NCBI GenBank assembly: GCA_955652395.1
Contig: CATPBJ010000087.1
Location: 17,172-81,171 of the forward strand
Reading direction: 5' to 3'
Length of the DNA: 64,000 nucleotides
Origin: an uncultured Terriglobales bacterium
Lineage (GTDB): Bacteria > Acidobacteriota > Terriglobia > Terriglobales > Acidobacteriaceae
The notes beneath the pieces were generated by a model, which made no database searches, was not told the DNA's origin, and saw nothing but the letters and a program-made list of their open reading frames with translations. Made by a program: the position numbers and the translations under genes. Numbering within the stretch: the stretch's first letter is position 1; every line of letters begins with the position of its first letter. Positions 44,290 to 51,857 of this stretch are shown in pieces.

Positions 44290-44630
44290 CAGTTGGTTGC
44301 GGGGCCGCGGGCCCTCCGCCGACCCGATGGACGGGCGAGACGCCTGCCAGACCGCCGGCGGGCATGTCCTGAGCGAAGTCGAAAGAACGCCGGCGCCAGT
44401 GAGACGATGTTTCATTGTGAGACAAAAACCACAATCTAGGCTCGCCGCTCTGGCCAATCTCTGACTTTATCTAACTGTTAATCAACAACTTAGTCCAAGC
44501 CTCCGGTCGGCGCGACTTTGGTTGCGAGAGTGCATTCTTAGTTGTGATGCGGTCCGGGTGCCCTTGCCATGCTAACCGGCAGGCCCGGGGACCCAGGCCG
44601 CGTCGACCCTGGAAAACCGAGGTATTCGCA
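44290..44630. other. 341-nt spacer with an activator-like dyad
   Basis: No supported gene. It contains TGTTTCA-ttg-TGAGACA (44408-44424), a dyad of the same form as those upstream of the kinase gene, with an extra TGAGAC half-site at 44400-44405. It also carries a fragment of the 24.6-kb intergenic repeat (44366-44385) and a GC-rich CGCCGGCG pair that can form a hairpin after the activator gene. I could not find a convincing -24/-12 promoter. Confidence 0.6.
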
Positions 44631-44981
44631 GTGTCCACACAGGCCACGGGCCGAGCGCGCGTTCGGCAGGAAAGCTGCACCGCCAAGCTGGCGAAGTTCT
44701 TTCCGGAGGCTAGCCCGGTACGCATTCCGGTGCGCTTGACTCGGGTGGTGGGGGAAGGAAATGTCTGTACCGAAAGCACGGTGATTGAATTCGGCACGCC
44801 CCGTGAAGTGTTGTTCTCTTCCACGCTGCCGCTGGAGTTTGCCGACCGGCTGCGGCTGGAGAATTCGGACGGCACGCTGGACGCTGAAGCCTCCGTGGTG
44901 GCGCTGCAGTATACCAGCGGACGCACCGCAGTAGCTGCCCGTTTTACTCAGGAAGTTTCCAACTGGATCGTGAAACCATGA
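44631..44981 (+). CDS. Unknown small protein, possibly PilZ-like beta fold
   Basis: 116 residues, not recognised with confidence. It begins with a basic stretch (STQATGRARVRQESCTAKLAKF), followed by alternating hydrophobic strands (VRIPVRLTRVVGEGNVCTES, REVLFSSTLPLEFADRLRLE, EASVVALQYTSGRTAVAARF). That is the sort of pattern seen in PilZ domains, but the RxxxR...NxSxxG motif is not clear. The GTG at 44631, with a CGAGG about 9 nt upstream, precedes the conserved-looking part. Its stop overlaps the next ATG (ATGA). It is likely co-transcribed with the next gene. Confidence 0.6.
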   Translation: MSTQATGRARVRQESCTAKLAKFFPEASPVRIPVRLTRVVGEGNVCTESTVIEFGTPREVLFSSTLPLEFADRLRLENSDGTLDAEASVVALQYTSGRTAVAARFTQEVSNWIVKP

Positions 44982-46036
44982 CTCTGAAACCGAAGACGCA
45001 GGACCTGGCCGCGGAGTGGCGCGAAGCGCGTCTGCTCCATCCTTTGTACAGCGCGCTGGGGCGTGAGTTTGTGATCGAGCTGCCCTCTTGCCCCGACCTG
45101 GAATCCGGCCTGGAAGATCCACCGAAAGAGTCGGTGGAGCAAGCCCGCCAGTGGCTTCTCGAAATGGACCAGAAGATCCAGGTCCACCAACTGCGCCAAT
45201 TCCTTCAGACCACCAGTCTGACCAGCGAGGAAGGCCTGCAAACCCTGCTGGAACACCATTTAAACCGTACGACCCGGATTGACTCGGACCGCGACAAAAT
45301 CGATTTCCTGCTGGTCCAGCTCTTTTCCCATTGCGCTCCTTCACGCCTGGAAGACGCGGACGTCGACCTGGGCTACGTGGCCCAGACATTGGAGCCGGTT
45401 CTGGGCAGCGTTGACCTGCACGTTCCTTCATGGCTCGAACCTATCGATGATTTCATTCAGTCGGCCAACGGATGTCGCAGTTTGAATGAGTTGCTGACCA
45501 GCGGCATTCTGGAAAAAGGCAGAAAGCTCAAGATATCGGCGGGAGAAGACTACTTCGAGCCCATCGCCATGGTCGCGTTTACTCGCTTCAGCTTTCTGAT
45601 GAGGCGAGTCTTCTTCCGCCTGATGCACCATGATCTGAATACGATTTTGGATGGATTGCGCGAACTGGAAGCACGCGGCGTCAGCACCTTGGATTGCCGC
45701 TCCGCCCAATTTTCGGCCGACGAGCCCGTGACCCGCCTGCGCATGATCTGTCAGTCCTGGAAGGTGATGTTCCACGCCGAGTACTCTTCCGGCAGCCCGT
45801 TGCGCATGCTCGTGGATCTGCGCAATGTGGTGGATGCGGCCCTGTCCCGCACCAGCAAGAAGGCAGCCAAGCAGCCGTCTCAGCCGGCAACCGGTCGCGC
45901 CAAAGCAGCAGCAGCGAGCGCCCAGTTTGCTCCTTCCAACTCAGACGTACCGGAGTTCGGGGTCACCGCCGCGGCCGACTGGGACCAGGAATCGTCTGCT
46001 GCTCACGATGAACCGGGAGACGACGATAAAGTTTAG
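44978..46036 (+). CDS. Unknown 352-residue helical protein
   Basis: Not recognised. The sequence is acidic and largely helical (EQARQWLLEMDQKIQVHQLRQFLQ, HHLNRTTRIDSDRDKIDFLLVQLFSH, RVFFRLMHHDLNTILDGLRELE), with an Ala/Lys/Pro linker and acidic C-terminus (SSAAHDEPGDDDKV). No signal peptide, membrane helix or enzyme motif is seen. The start overlaps the stop of the preceding small gene (ATGA). It may be a signalling scaffold, given the neighbours on both sides, but this is inference from context. Confidence 0.7.
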   Translation: MTLKPKTQDLAAEWREARLLHPLYSALGREFVIELPSCPDLESGLEDPPKESVEQARQWLLEMDQKIQVHQLRQFLQTTSLTSEEGLQTLLEHHLNRTTRIDSDRDKIDFLLVQLFSHCAPSRLEDADVDLGYVAQTLEPVLGSVDLHVPSWLEPIDDFIQSANGCRSLNELLTSGILEKGRKLKISAGEDYFEPIAMVAFTRFSFLMRRVFFRLMHHDLNTILDGLRELEARGVSTLDCRSAQFSADEPVTRLRMICQSWKVMFHAEYSSGSPLRMLVDLRNVVDAALSRTSKKAAKQPSQPATGRAKAAAASAQFAPSNSDVPEFGVTAAADWDQESSAAHDEPGDDDKV

Positions 46037-46077
46037 GAGGGATCGTCCAGTTTCGGGATCGTAGATCATGACCGCGC

Positions 46078-46818
46078 ATGGTCATCGTTTCGCAGGATCA
46101 TCGCTTCACAGGGTCAGGGAACGGAGAGCAGAACTTGGATCAGTCCACGGTGCTAATAATTTCAGACGACGTTGATTTCTCGCGCGTCGTGATGGACCGT
46201 TGGCAAGGCGAACGGAACGCTCCGGCATTTACCCTGATGAGCGGCGACATCTGCCGCGATCTCGATGCCGACGGTTTCGATATGGCCGTCGTGGGTGCGG
46301 TACGACCCGACGTTCTTCCCGCCGTCTTCAAAGCCCTTGATCCGGCCGGCAACCCCGTACTGTTTGTCGGTGACGGAAAGCAATTCGCGCAGAAGGCACG
46401 CCGGATGCAGCCCGGCGTCAGTGTCCTGCCGCAGCAGGAAGGCTGGCTGGATGTGCTGGTGCTGGTATCCACCGAAATCTTGCGGCATGGACAGACGATG
46501 GCCCGTGCGCGCCGTTCCGAGCAGGCCGTTCAATCACTGGAGCGGCAGGCCGCGCTGGGCCGTTACATGCTGGACGTTCGGCACACGCTAAACAATGCAC
46601 TCACGTCGGTCCTGGGAAACTCCGAGTTGCTCTTGCTGGAACCGGGATCGCTCTCGGTACCATCGCGCTCCCAGATTGAAACCATCCGCAACATGGCCGT
46701 GCGCATGCACGAAATACTGCAGCGCTTCTCGTCGATCGAAAAGGAACTGAACGCGGTGGAACAGCAGGCGGAAAACGAAGCCAGAACCCGGGTTCGGGTT
46801 GCCAGTGCGAGTTCCTGA
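46078..46818 (+). CDS. Degenerate receiver fused to an orphan histidine-phosphoacceptor helix domain
   Basis: 246 residues. The N-terminal 30-145 resemble a receiver (VLIISDDVDFSRVVMDRW, FDMAVVGAVRPDVL, NPVLFVGD, VSVLPQQEGWLDVL). It keeps the acidic pair but has Gly where the phospho-Asp belongs and no clear switch Lys. Residues about 165-230 form a DHp-like helix pair with an H-box (YMLDVRHTLNNALTSVLGNSELL) but no ATPase domain follows. It may be a phosphotransfer or decoy protein. The ATG at 46078 is 41 nt after the preceding gene. Confidence 0.72.
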   Translation: MVIVSQDHRFTGSGNGEQNLDQSTVLIISDDVDFSRVVMDRWQGERNAPAFTLMSGDICRDLDADGFDMAVVGAVRPDVLPAVFKALDPAGNPVLFVGDGKQFAQKARRMQPGVSVLPQQEGWLDVLVLVSTEILRHGQTMARARRSEQAVQSLERQAALGRYMLDVRHTLNNALTSVLGNSELLLLEPGSLSVPSRSQIETIRNMAVRMHEILQRFSSIEKELNAVEQQAENEARTRVRVASASS

Positions 46819-46855
46819 GCGGTCCTAAAGCCTTACAAGCTCGTGAGAGCAACTA

Positions 46856-47096
46856 GTGACTATCTGCTACTGAGGCTAAGCCGCGCCTTGCTGCTCTGCT
46901 GGACGCCGCCCAGCGTGAGCCCGTCGTAATCCGCCGCCAAAACCGAGATGACGCTGTGATTATGTCCGCCGAGGAATATGAGAAGATTCCTGATCTCAAT
47001 GCTGCTGAATTTCAGCGCTTTTGTGATCGCGTTGCCGACCAGGCCCAGGCTCGCGGTCGCGACGAAACAGCGCTGACGGACCTGCTGAAGGATTGA
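46856..47096 (+). pseudogene. Phd/RelB-type antitoxin gene, probably frameshifted at the start
   Basis: The frame ending at TGA 47094-47096 reads ATEAKPRLAALLDAAQREPV, then VIRRQNRDDAVIMSAEEYEKI: a Phd/YefM-type antitoxin. The expected start MTISATEAK is represented by GTG-ACT-ATC-T at 46856, but two bases are missing before GCT-ACT-GAG, and the in-frame codon five upstream is a stop. A shorter product from the internal ATG (MSAEEYEKI) would lack the DNA-binding part. It overlaps the toxin start by 4 nt. Confidence 0.6.
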
Positions 47097-47501
47097 TACG
47101 CACACGCCAGCGCGTGGTCGTCGACACCAATGCGTTGGTTAGCCGCCTGCTGCTACCTTTCTCGGTTCCAGGACCGGCGGTTCGCAAGGCGGTGGACAGC
47201 AGCATTCTGCTGGTTTCCGAAGCTACCCTGAACGAACTGGCCGACGTTCTCGCCCGCCCCAAATTTGACCGCTACTTCAGCCTCGAAGATCGCCTGCAAT
47301 TTCTGCGGCTGCTCGGACGGCTGGCCGAATTCGTGCCCATTGTTTATCCGGTACGCGAGTGCCGCGATCCCAAAGACGACAAATTTCTGTAAGTCGCACT
47401 GAACGGGAAGGCGACCTTGATTCTCACCGGCCGACGCTGATCTGCTGGCGCTCCACACTTGGCGCGACATCACGGTATTGTCGCCGGCAGAATTACCTTA
47501 G
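47093..47501 (+). pseudogene. PIN-domain toxin gene with a nonsense codon and a frameshift
   Basis: It begins at TTG 47093 as a PIN-family toxin (RQRVVVDTNALVSRLLLPFS, SEATLNELADVLARPKFDRY) and reads to ECRDPKDDKFL, then TAA at 47390-47392. The family sequence resumes in frame (VALNGKATLILTG), then shifts by one extra C after ACC-GGC to DADLLALHTWRDITVLSPAE, ending at TAG 47501. Two lesions remove the C-terminal Asp cluster that completes the Mg site, so the RNase is probably dead. It is partnered with the antitoxin remnant upstream. Confidence 0.8.
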
Positions 47502-47525
47502 GCGTGATTGAGAAAACGAAGGCCG

Positions 47526-49517
47526 CTACGCGGACAAGAACTCCTTCGTCCTCAACTCCTTGATCGTATCCCTCAGCTTGGCCGCCTTCTCAAATTCGAA
47601 TCGCTTCGCGGCTTCGCGCATGTCGCTTTCCAGCTTTGCGACGTAGGCATCGAGTTCTTCCTGGGACTTGAACTCGGGCAAGCCCTCTGCCTCGACGTCG
47701 GTGAGATCGGCATAGTCGGCTTCGATGATCCTGGCCAGAGACATCTCAAGCGGCCGCACGATCGACTCCGGCGTGATTCCGTTGGCCTCGTTGTAGGCTA
47801 CCTGGATGGCGCGCCGCCGATCGGTTTCGTTGAGAGCTTTCATCATCGAATCGGTCTTGCGGTCGGCGTAGAGAATGGCGCGGCCGTTCAGGTTGCGGGC
47901 ACAGCGGCCTATGGTCTGGATCAGCGACCCTGCCGAGCGCAGAAACCCTTCCTTGTCCGCATCCAGAATGGCCACCAGCGAAACCTCGGGCAGGTCGAGT
48001 CCTTCGCGCAACAGGTTGATGCCAATCAGCACATCAAACTCGCCTTTGCGCAGATCGCGCAGGATTTTAACCCGCTCCAGAGTCTCAATCTCGGAATGCA
48101 TGTAGCGGCACTTCACGCCGACTTCGCTGTAATACTCAGCCAGGTCTTCGGCCATGCGCTTGGTAAGCGTGGTCACCAGAACTCGTTCGCCCCGGGCCGC
48201 ACGTTCGCGAATCTCGTGCAGCAAGTCGTCGATTTGGCCTTTTACGGGCCGGATTTCAACCGGGGGATCGACCAGGCCGGTGGGACGAATAATCTGCTCC
48301 ACTACCACGCCCGCCGATTTGGTCAGCTCGTAAGGTCCGGGAGTGGCGGAAACGTAAATGATCTGGTTCATGCGGTGTTCGAACTCTTCGAATGTCAAAG
48401 GACGGTTATCCAGCGCCGAGGGCAGACGGAAGCCATATTCCACCAGCGTTTCCTTGCGTGAACGGTCGCCGTGATACATGCCGTGCAGTTGCGGCACCGT
48501 CTGGTGCGATTCGTCGATGAACATCAGGTAGTCGCGGGGAAAGTAGTCGAGCAGTGTCGGCGGCGGCTCGCCCGGCAGGCGGCCGGTGAAGTGGCGAGAG
48601 TAGTTCTCGATGCCATGGCAGTAGCCCATGGCCTTGATCATCTCCAGGTCATACATGGTGCGCTGGTGAACCCGCTGCGCCTCCACCAGGTGACCTTGCT
48701 TCTCCTGTTCCGCTTCCCACCAAGCCAATTCTTCCCGGATCGATTGCACCGCTTGGGACCGGGTCTCAGGCTTCATCACATAGTGGGTCTTGGGGTAGAT
48801 GGGCAGGCGCACATATTTCTGCTTCACGGTACCGAACAGGGGATCGATCTGCGACAACGATTCAACGTCGTCTCCCCACAATTCAATGCGATACGCCATG
48901 TCGTCATAGGTGGGGAAAATTTCGATGACGTCGCCACGCACGCGAAAGGTGCCGCGCCGGAAGTCTCCGTCTGTGCGCTCATAGAGAATCTCCACCAGCT
49001 TGCGGGTGATGTCCTCGCGCTTGATCTTCTGGCCCTTCTCCAGAAAAAGCAGCATGCCGTAATACGCCTCGGGCGAGCCCAGGCCGTAAATGCAGCTTAC
49101 CGAGGCCACGATCAGGCAGTCGCGCCGTTCAAATAGCGAGCGGGTAGCCGACAGGCGCAGCTTGTCCAGTTCGTCATTGATGGTGGCTTCTTTTTCGATG
49201 TAGAGATCGGCGGCGGGAACGTAGGCTTCCGGCTGATAATAATCGTAGTAGGAGACGAAATATTCCACCGCGTTATGCGGAAAGAAGCTCTTGAATTCAA
49301 GATAGAGCTGGGCCGCCAAGGTTTTGTTGTGCGCCATCACGATGGAAGGCCGGTTCGCCTGCTCAATCACTTTGGCCATGGTGTAGGTCTTGCCCGACCC
49401 GGTCACCCCCAGCAAAACCTGGTGCTGCTCGCGATCGAAAACACCCCGGACCAGTGCCTCCAGGGCGGTGGCCTGATCGCCGCGCGGTTTGTAGTCGCTG
49501 ACTAGTTTGAAGTCCAT
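47526..49517 (-). CDS. uvrB: Excinuclease ABC subunit B
   Basis: 663 residues, full length for UvrB. Walker [12 protein letters not shown], the beta-hairpin region [20 protein letters not shown], helicase motifs [41 protein letters not shown] and [10 protein letters not shown], and the C-terminal UVR coiled coil ([23 protein letters not shown]) that binds UvrC. It handles damage verification in nucleotide excision repair. The ATG at 49517 starts the typical [13 protein letters not shown]. It converges with the dead PIN gene; uvrA and uvrC are not in the window. Confidence 0.97.
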   Translation of the reverse strand: MDFKLVSDYKPRGDQATALEALVRGVFDREQHQVLLGVTGSGKTYTMAKVIEQANRPSIVMAHNKTLAAQLYLEFKSFFPHNAVEYFVSYYDYYQPEAYVPAADLYIEKEATINDELDKLRLSATRSLFERRDCLIVASVSCIYGLGSPEAYYGMLLFLEKGQKIKREDITRKLVEILYERTDGDFRRGTFRVRGDVIEIFPTYDDMAYRIELWGDDVESLSQIDPLFGTVKQKYVRLPIYPKTHYVMKPETRSQAVQSIREELAWWEAEQEKQGHLVEAQRVHQRTMYDLEMIKAMGYCHGIENYSRHFTGRLPGEPPPTLLDYFPRDYLMFIDESHQTVPQLHGMYHGDRSRKETLVEYGFRLPSALDNRPLTFEEFEHRMNQIIYVSATPGPYELTKSAGVVVEQIIRPTGLVDPPVEIRPVKGQIDDLLHEIRERAARGERVLVTTLTKRMAEDLAEYYSEVGVKCRYMHSEIETLERVKILRDLRKGEFDVLIGINLLREGLDLPEVSLVAILDADKEGFLRSAGSLIQTIGRCARNLNGRAILYADRKTDSMMKALNETDRRRAIQVAYNEANGITPESIVRPLEMSLARIIEADYADLTDVEAEGLPEFKSQEELDAYVAKLESDMREAAKRFEFEKAAKLRDTIKELRTKEFLSA

Positions 49518-49705
49518 AAGATCGGTCCCGCCTCGTCACAGAAGCGAATTTCGACGAGTGAGCATCTCTTGATTATAACTCGCGGGGTTTAGACAGTTCC
49601 CGGAAGTAGATTCCGCGGCAGTTTAGATCTACCGGACAAAAAGAAACGGCGCCAAAAAGTAGGTGCATCCTTGCGCCGCTCGGACTTTTTCCGCTTGTCC
49701 TGTAC

Positions 49706-51547
49706 TTACGGAAGTTTGAAGTTCACCGTAATCTGCGTTTCAACTTCGACCGGCTCACCATTTAGATAGTAAGGTTTGTATTTCCACTGCCGCACCGCGT
49801 CTATGGCTGCACGCCCCAAAACCGGGTGACCACTCAGCTGTTTGACGCCGGAGATGCTGCCCGACTGGGAGATGTTCGCCTGCAGCTCAACCTTTCCTTC
49901 CAGACGCATCTGCCGGGCTTGTGGAGGATATGTAGGCTGGACTCTCTTGACGATCAGTCCCTGCGAAACGCCCTGTGAAATTCTCAGTGTCTGCTGGGCG
50001 GCTTTCTGGGCGTTGATCGCATTGGTGTTCACAATGCCGGACAACGCGCTGCTGCTGGTGCCGGTCGCAATGCTGGTTACCGCCGGCGCCTGCTCCGACT
50101 CCTGCCCTTCGGGCTCAGTCTTCGCCAGCTGGGAGGGGCCATTCTGAACCATCAGAACCGGCGATGGCTCCGCCTTGGCGGTCGCGGGCGCTTTGACGAC
50201 GGTAACTTCATCCGCTGGGGCCGCCGTGGCCGGGGTCGGAGTCTTGACTCCAGAACCTTCCGCCACCACCGCAGCCGAAGGCTTGGATGAAGCAGGAACC
50301 GCGCTCGAGCCACTCAAAGCTTGCTCGGGCTGCGGTGCCACAACGTCGCCCGTCACGGGTTGTGCCTCTGGGGCCGAAGCCGTGGCCTGGGGCGGCAAGG
50401 CAGGCGTCTCCGGGCTGGCCGGAGTTGCCGATTGCGGCGTTGCTGGTTGTGGATGCGCGCTTTGCATCCTGGTCCACCCGAAATAGCCAACGGCCGCGAG
50501 TCCGAGGAGCACCACCGCGATCAGGAGGGTCTTCTTGCTGCCTCCCGCGTCGGAAGCCTGCTGGTTGCCATCAAGCGAAGTGAAACTGTGCGCTTCGATC
50601 GCCACTGCAGCTGAGTTCGAGTTCCAACCATCGCTCGCTGATGGGTCCTCGATCCTCTTAATTTCGTCTGGGGAGGGCACTGCGATTGCGCTTGCCGTCG
50701 GTTCCAGACCTAACTTCCTGGCATCGGGAGCGGAAATTTCCTTGGCCCGGGCTGGCGCAGCGGCTGCGCCCGTCTTTCCCAGGGCAATACCGGCGTGGGC
50801 AATCCCGATTTGTGAAATGCCAGCTTGTGCAGTGCCGGACGGCGAAGCACCCGTAGCACGCGGGACGGCAGCGTCAAACTCGGATTTTCCCGCGGCTTCC
50901 GCAGCGCGGCGGAGGGCTGACGCCATCGGCTCCGCCAGGGGCTTACGTGGTTGCCAGGGATACTGCTTGGACGGGTCGGACTCCGCCGCAGGCCGCGCCG
51001 AATTCTCGGCACCAGAAAGCGGAGAGTCTGGCATGTACTCGAGCAAGGCGGCGTCCACAAGATCGGGCTGCGGCGCCGGTTCAGCATCAAGCTCAAAAGC
51101 AGAAGCACTGGCGGAGGGAGGCGCCGCGCTCGGCGGCGCCGGCACGCTTGGAGCCACCCCGGCCGGCTTGGCTGCTTGTCCCTTGCGCAGCAGGCCGCGG
51201 GCTACGCGCAGCGTGCCCTTGGACTGCTCGACATGAATGGGTTTGGTCAGAACCAGGTTGGCACCGAGGCGAAAAGCCTTGGCTACTCCCGCCTGCCCTT
51301 CCACTACGGCAACGGCCAGCGAAGCCTGGTTCGAAGCCGAGTTGCGCGCGCTCTTGAACAGTAGGGCTGCGTTCTGCTCGTTGTCGCAGTCCACCACAAT
51401 CGCATCGAAGTGCTGGACCATCAGTTTTTTCACCGCGGCGAAAGGCTCGTGGCAAGGCTCGACCGTAAACTCGAGTTCACTTAACACCTGGCTCACCACG
51501 CGAGCCGTTCTTTCGTCCGGGCAGAATAAGAGCGCTTGGTAACTCAT
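49706..51547 (-). CDS. Receiver-like domain fused to a transmembrane TonB energy-transducer
   Basis: 613 residues in an unusual order. Residues 1-125 look like a receiver (YQALLFCPDERTARVVSQVL, FDAIVVDCDNEQNAAL, GANLVLTKPIHV) with Asp in VVDCD and a TKP Lys. A long Ala/Pro linker follows, then one membrane helix at about 335-355 (TLLIAVVLLGLAAVGYFGW), a second Pro/Ala/Thr-rich spacer, and a C-terminal TonB_C domain (VQPTYPPQARQMRLEGKVEL, SGHPVLGRAAIDAVRQWKY). The receiver would be cytoplasmic and TonB_C periplasmic. The ATG at 51547 is preferred over one 24 nt upstream. ExbB/ExbD are not in the window. Confidence 0.85.
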   Translation of the reverse strand: MSYQALLFCPDERTARVVSQVLSELEFTVEPCHEPFAAVKKLMVQHFDAIVVDCDNEQNAALLFKSARNSASNQASLAVAVVEGQAGVAKAFRLGANLVLTKPIHVEQSKGTLRVARGLLRKGQAAKPAGVAPSVPAPPSAAPPSASASAFELDAEPAPQPDLVDAALLEYMPDSPLSGAENSARPAAESDPSKQYPWQPRKPLAEPMASALRRAAEAAGKSEFDAAVPRATGASPSGTAQAGISQIGIAHAGIALGKTGAAAAPARAKEISAPDARKLGLEPTASAIAVPSPDEIKRIEDPSASDGWNSNSAAVAIEAHSFTSLDGNQQASDAGGSKKTLLIAVVLLGLAAVGYFGWTRMQSAHPQPATPQSATPASPETPALPPQATASAPEAQPVTGDVVAPQPEQALSGSSAVPASSKPSAAVVAEGSGVKTPTPATAAPADEVTVVKAPATAKAEPSPVLMVQNGPSQLAKTEPEGQESEQAPAVTSIATGTSSSALSGIVNTNAINAQKAAQQTLRISQGVSQGLIVKRVQPTYPPQARQMRLEGKVELQANISQSGSISGVKQLSGHPVLGRAAIDAVRQWKYKPYYLNGEPVEVETQITVNFKLP

Positions 51548-51857
51548 AGCGTTTAATGGTAGGTAGGGCATTCCGGAGCAGCAAGTTACTGTGGTAATTG
51601 ACGGGCATTAGGGAGGCCTTGCGAGGACTAGTTTGGCCGGAAGACTTTGAAGAAGTCTGGGTAGCGGTGATTGGCCTTTAGTTTAGAGGCGCCACGAGTT
51701 CCGGAATCCACGTCATTTTCTTCGACTTGGGGAATCTTCAGTAGCGGAGCTGCGCCCAGCCTCGAGAAATGTCTGCTGGTGCAATGCCAGGGGGCGGCCG
51801 CTTCCGTTCCAAAGTCTCTACACCATCGATTTTTCACCCGATATCAAGCTCACAGGA
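51548..51857. other. 310-nt spacer with no well-supported gene
   Basis: A 69-codon minus-strand frame (51628-51837, GTG start) exists but has no recognisable domain, ordinary composition and no ribosome site I can identify. I see no terminator or repeat. Confidence 0.5.

Noticed and set aside
44290..44630. Sigma-54 promoter upstream of the 44.6-kb gene pair
   Set aside because: TGGCC occurs, but no TTGC at the required distance could be found; only the activator-like dyad is reported.
51628..51837. 69-codon minus-strand frame between the TonB fusion and metallopeptidase genes
   Set aside because: No recognisable domain, ordinary composition and weak GTG start; cannot be supported as a gene.
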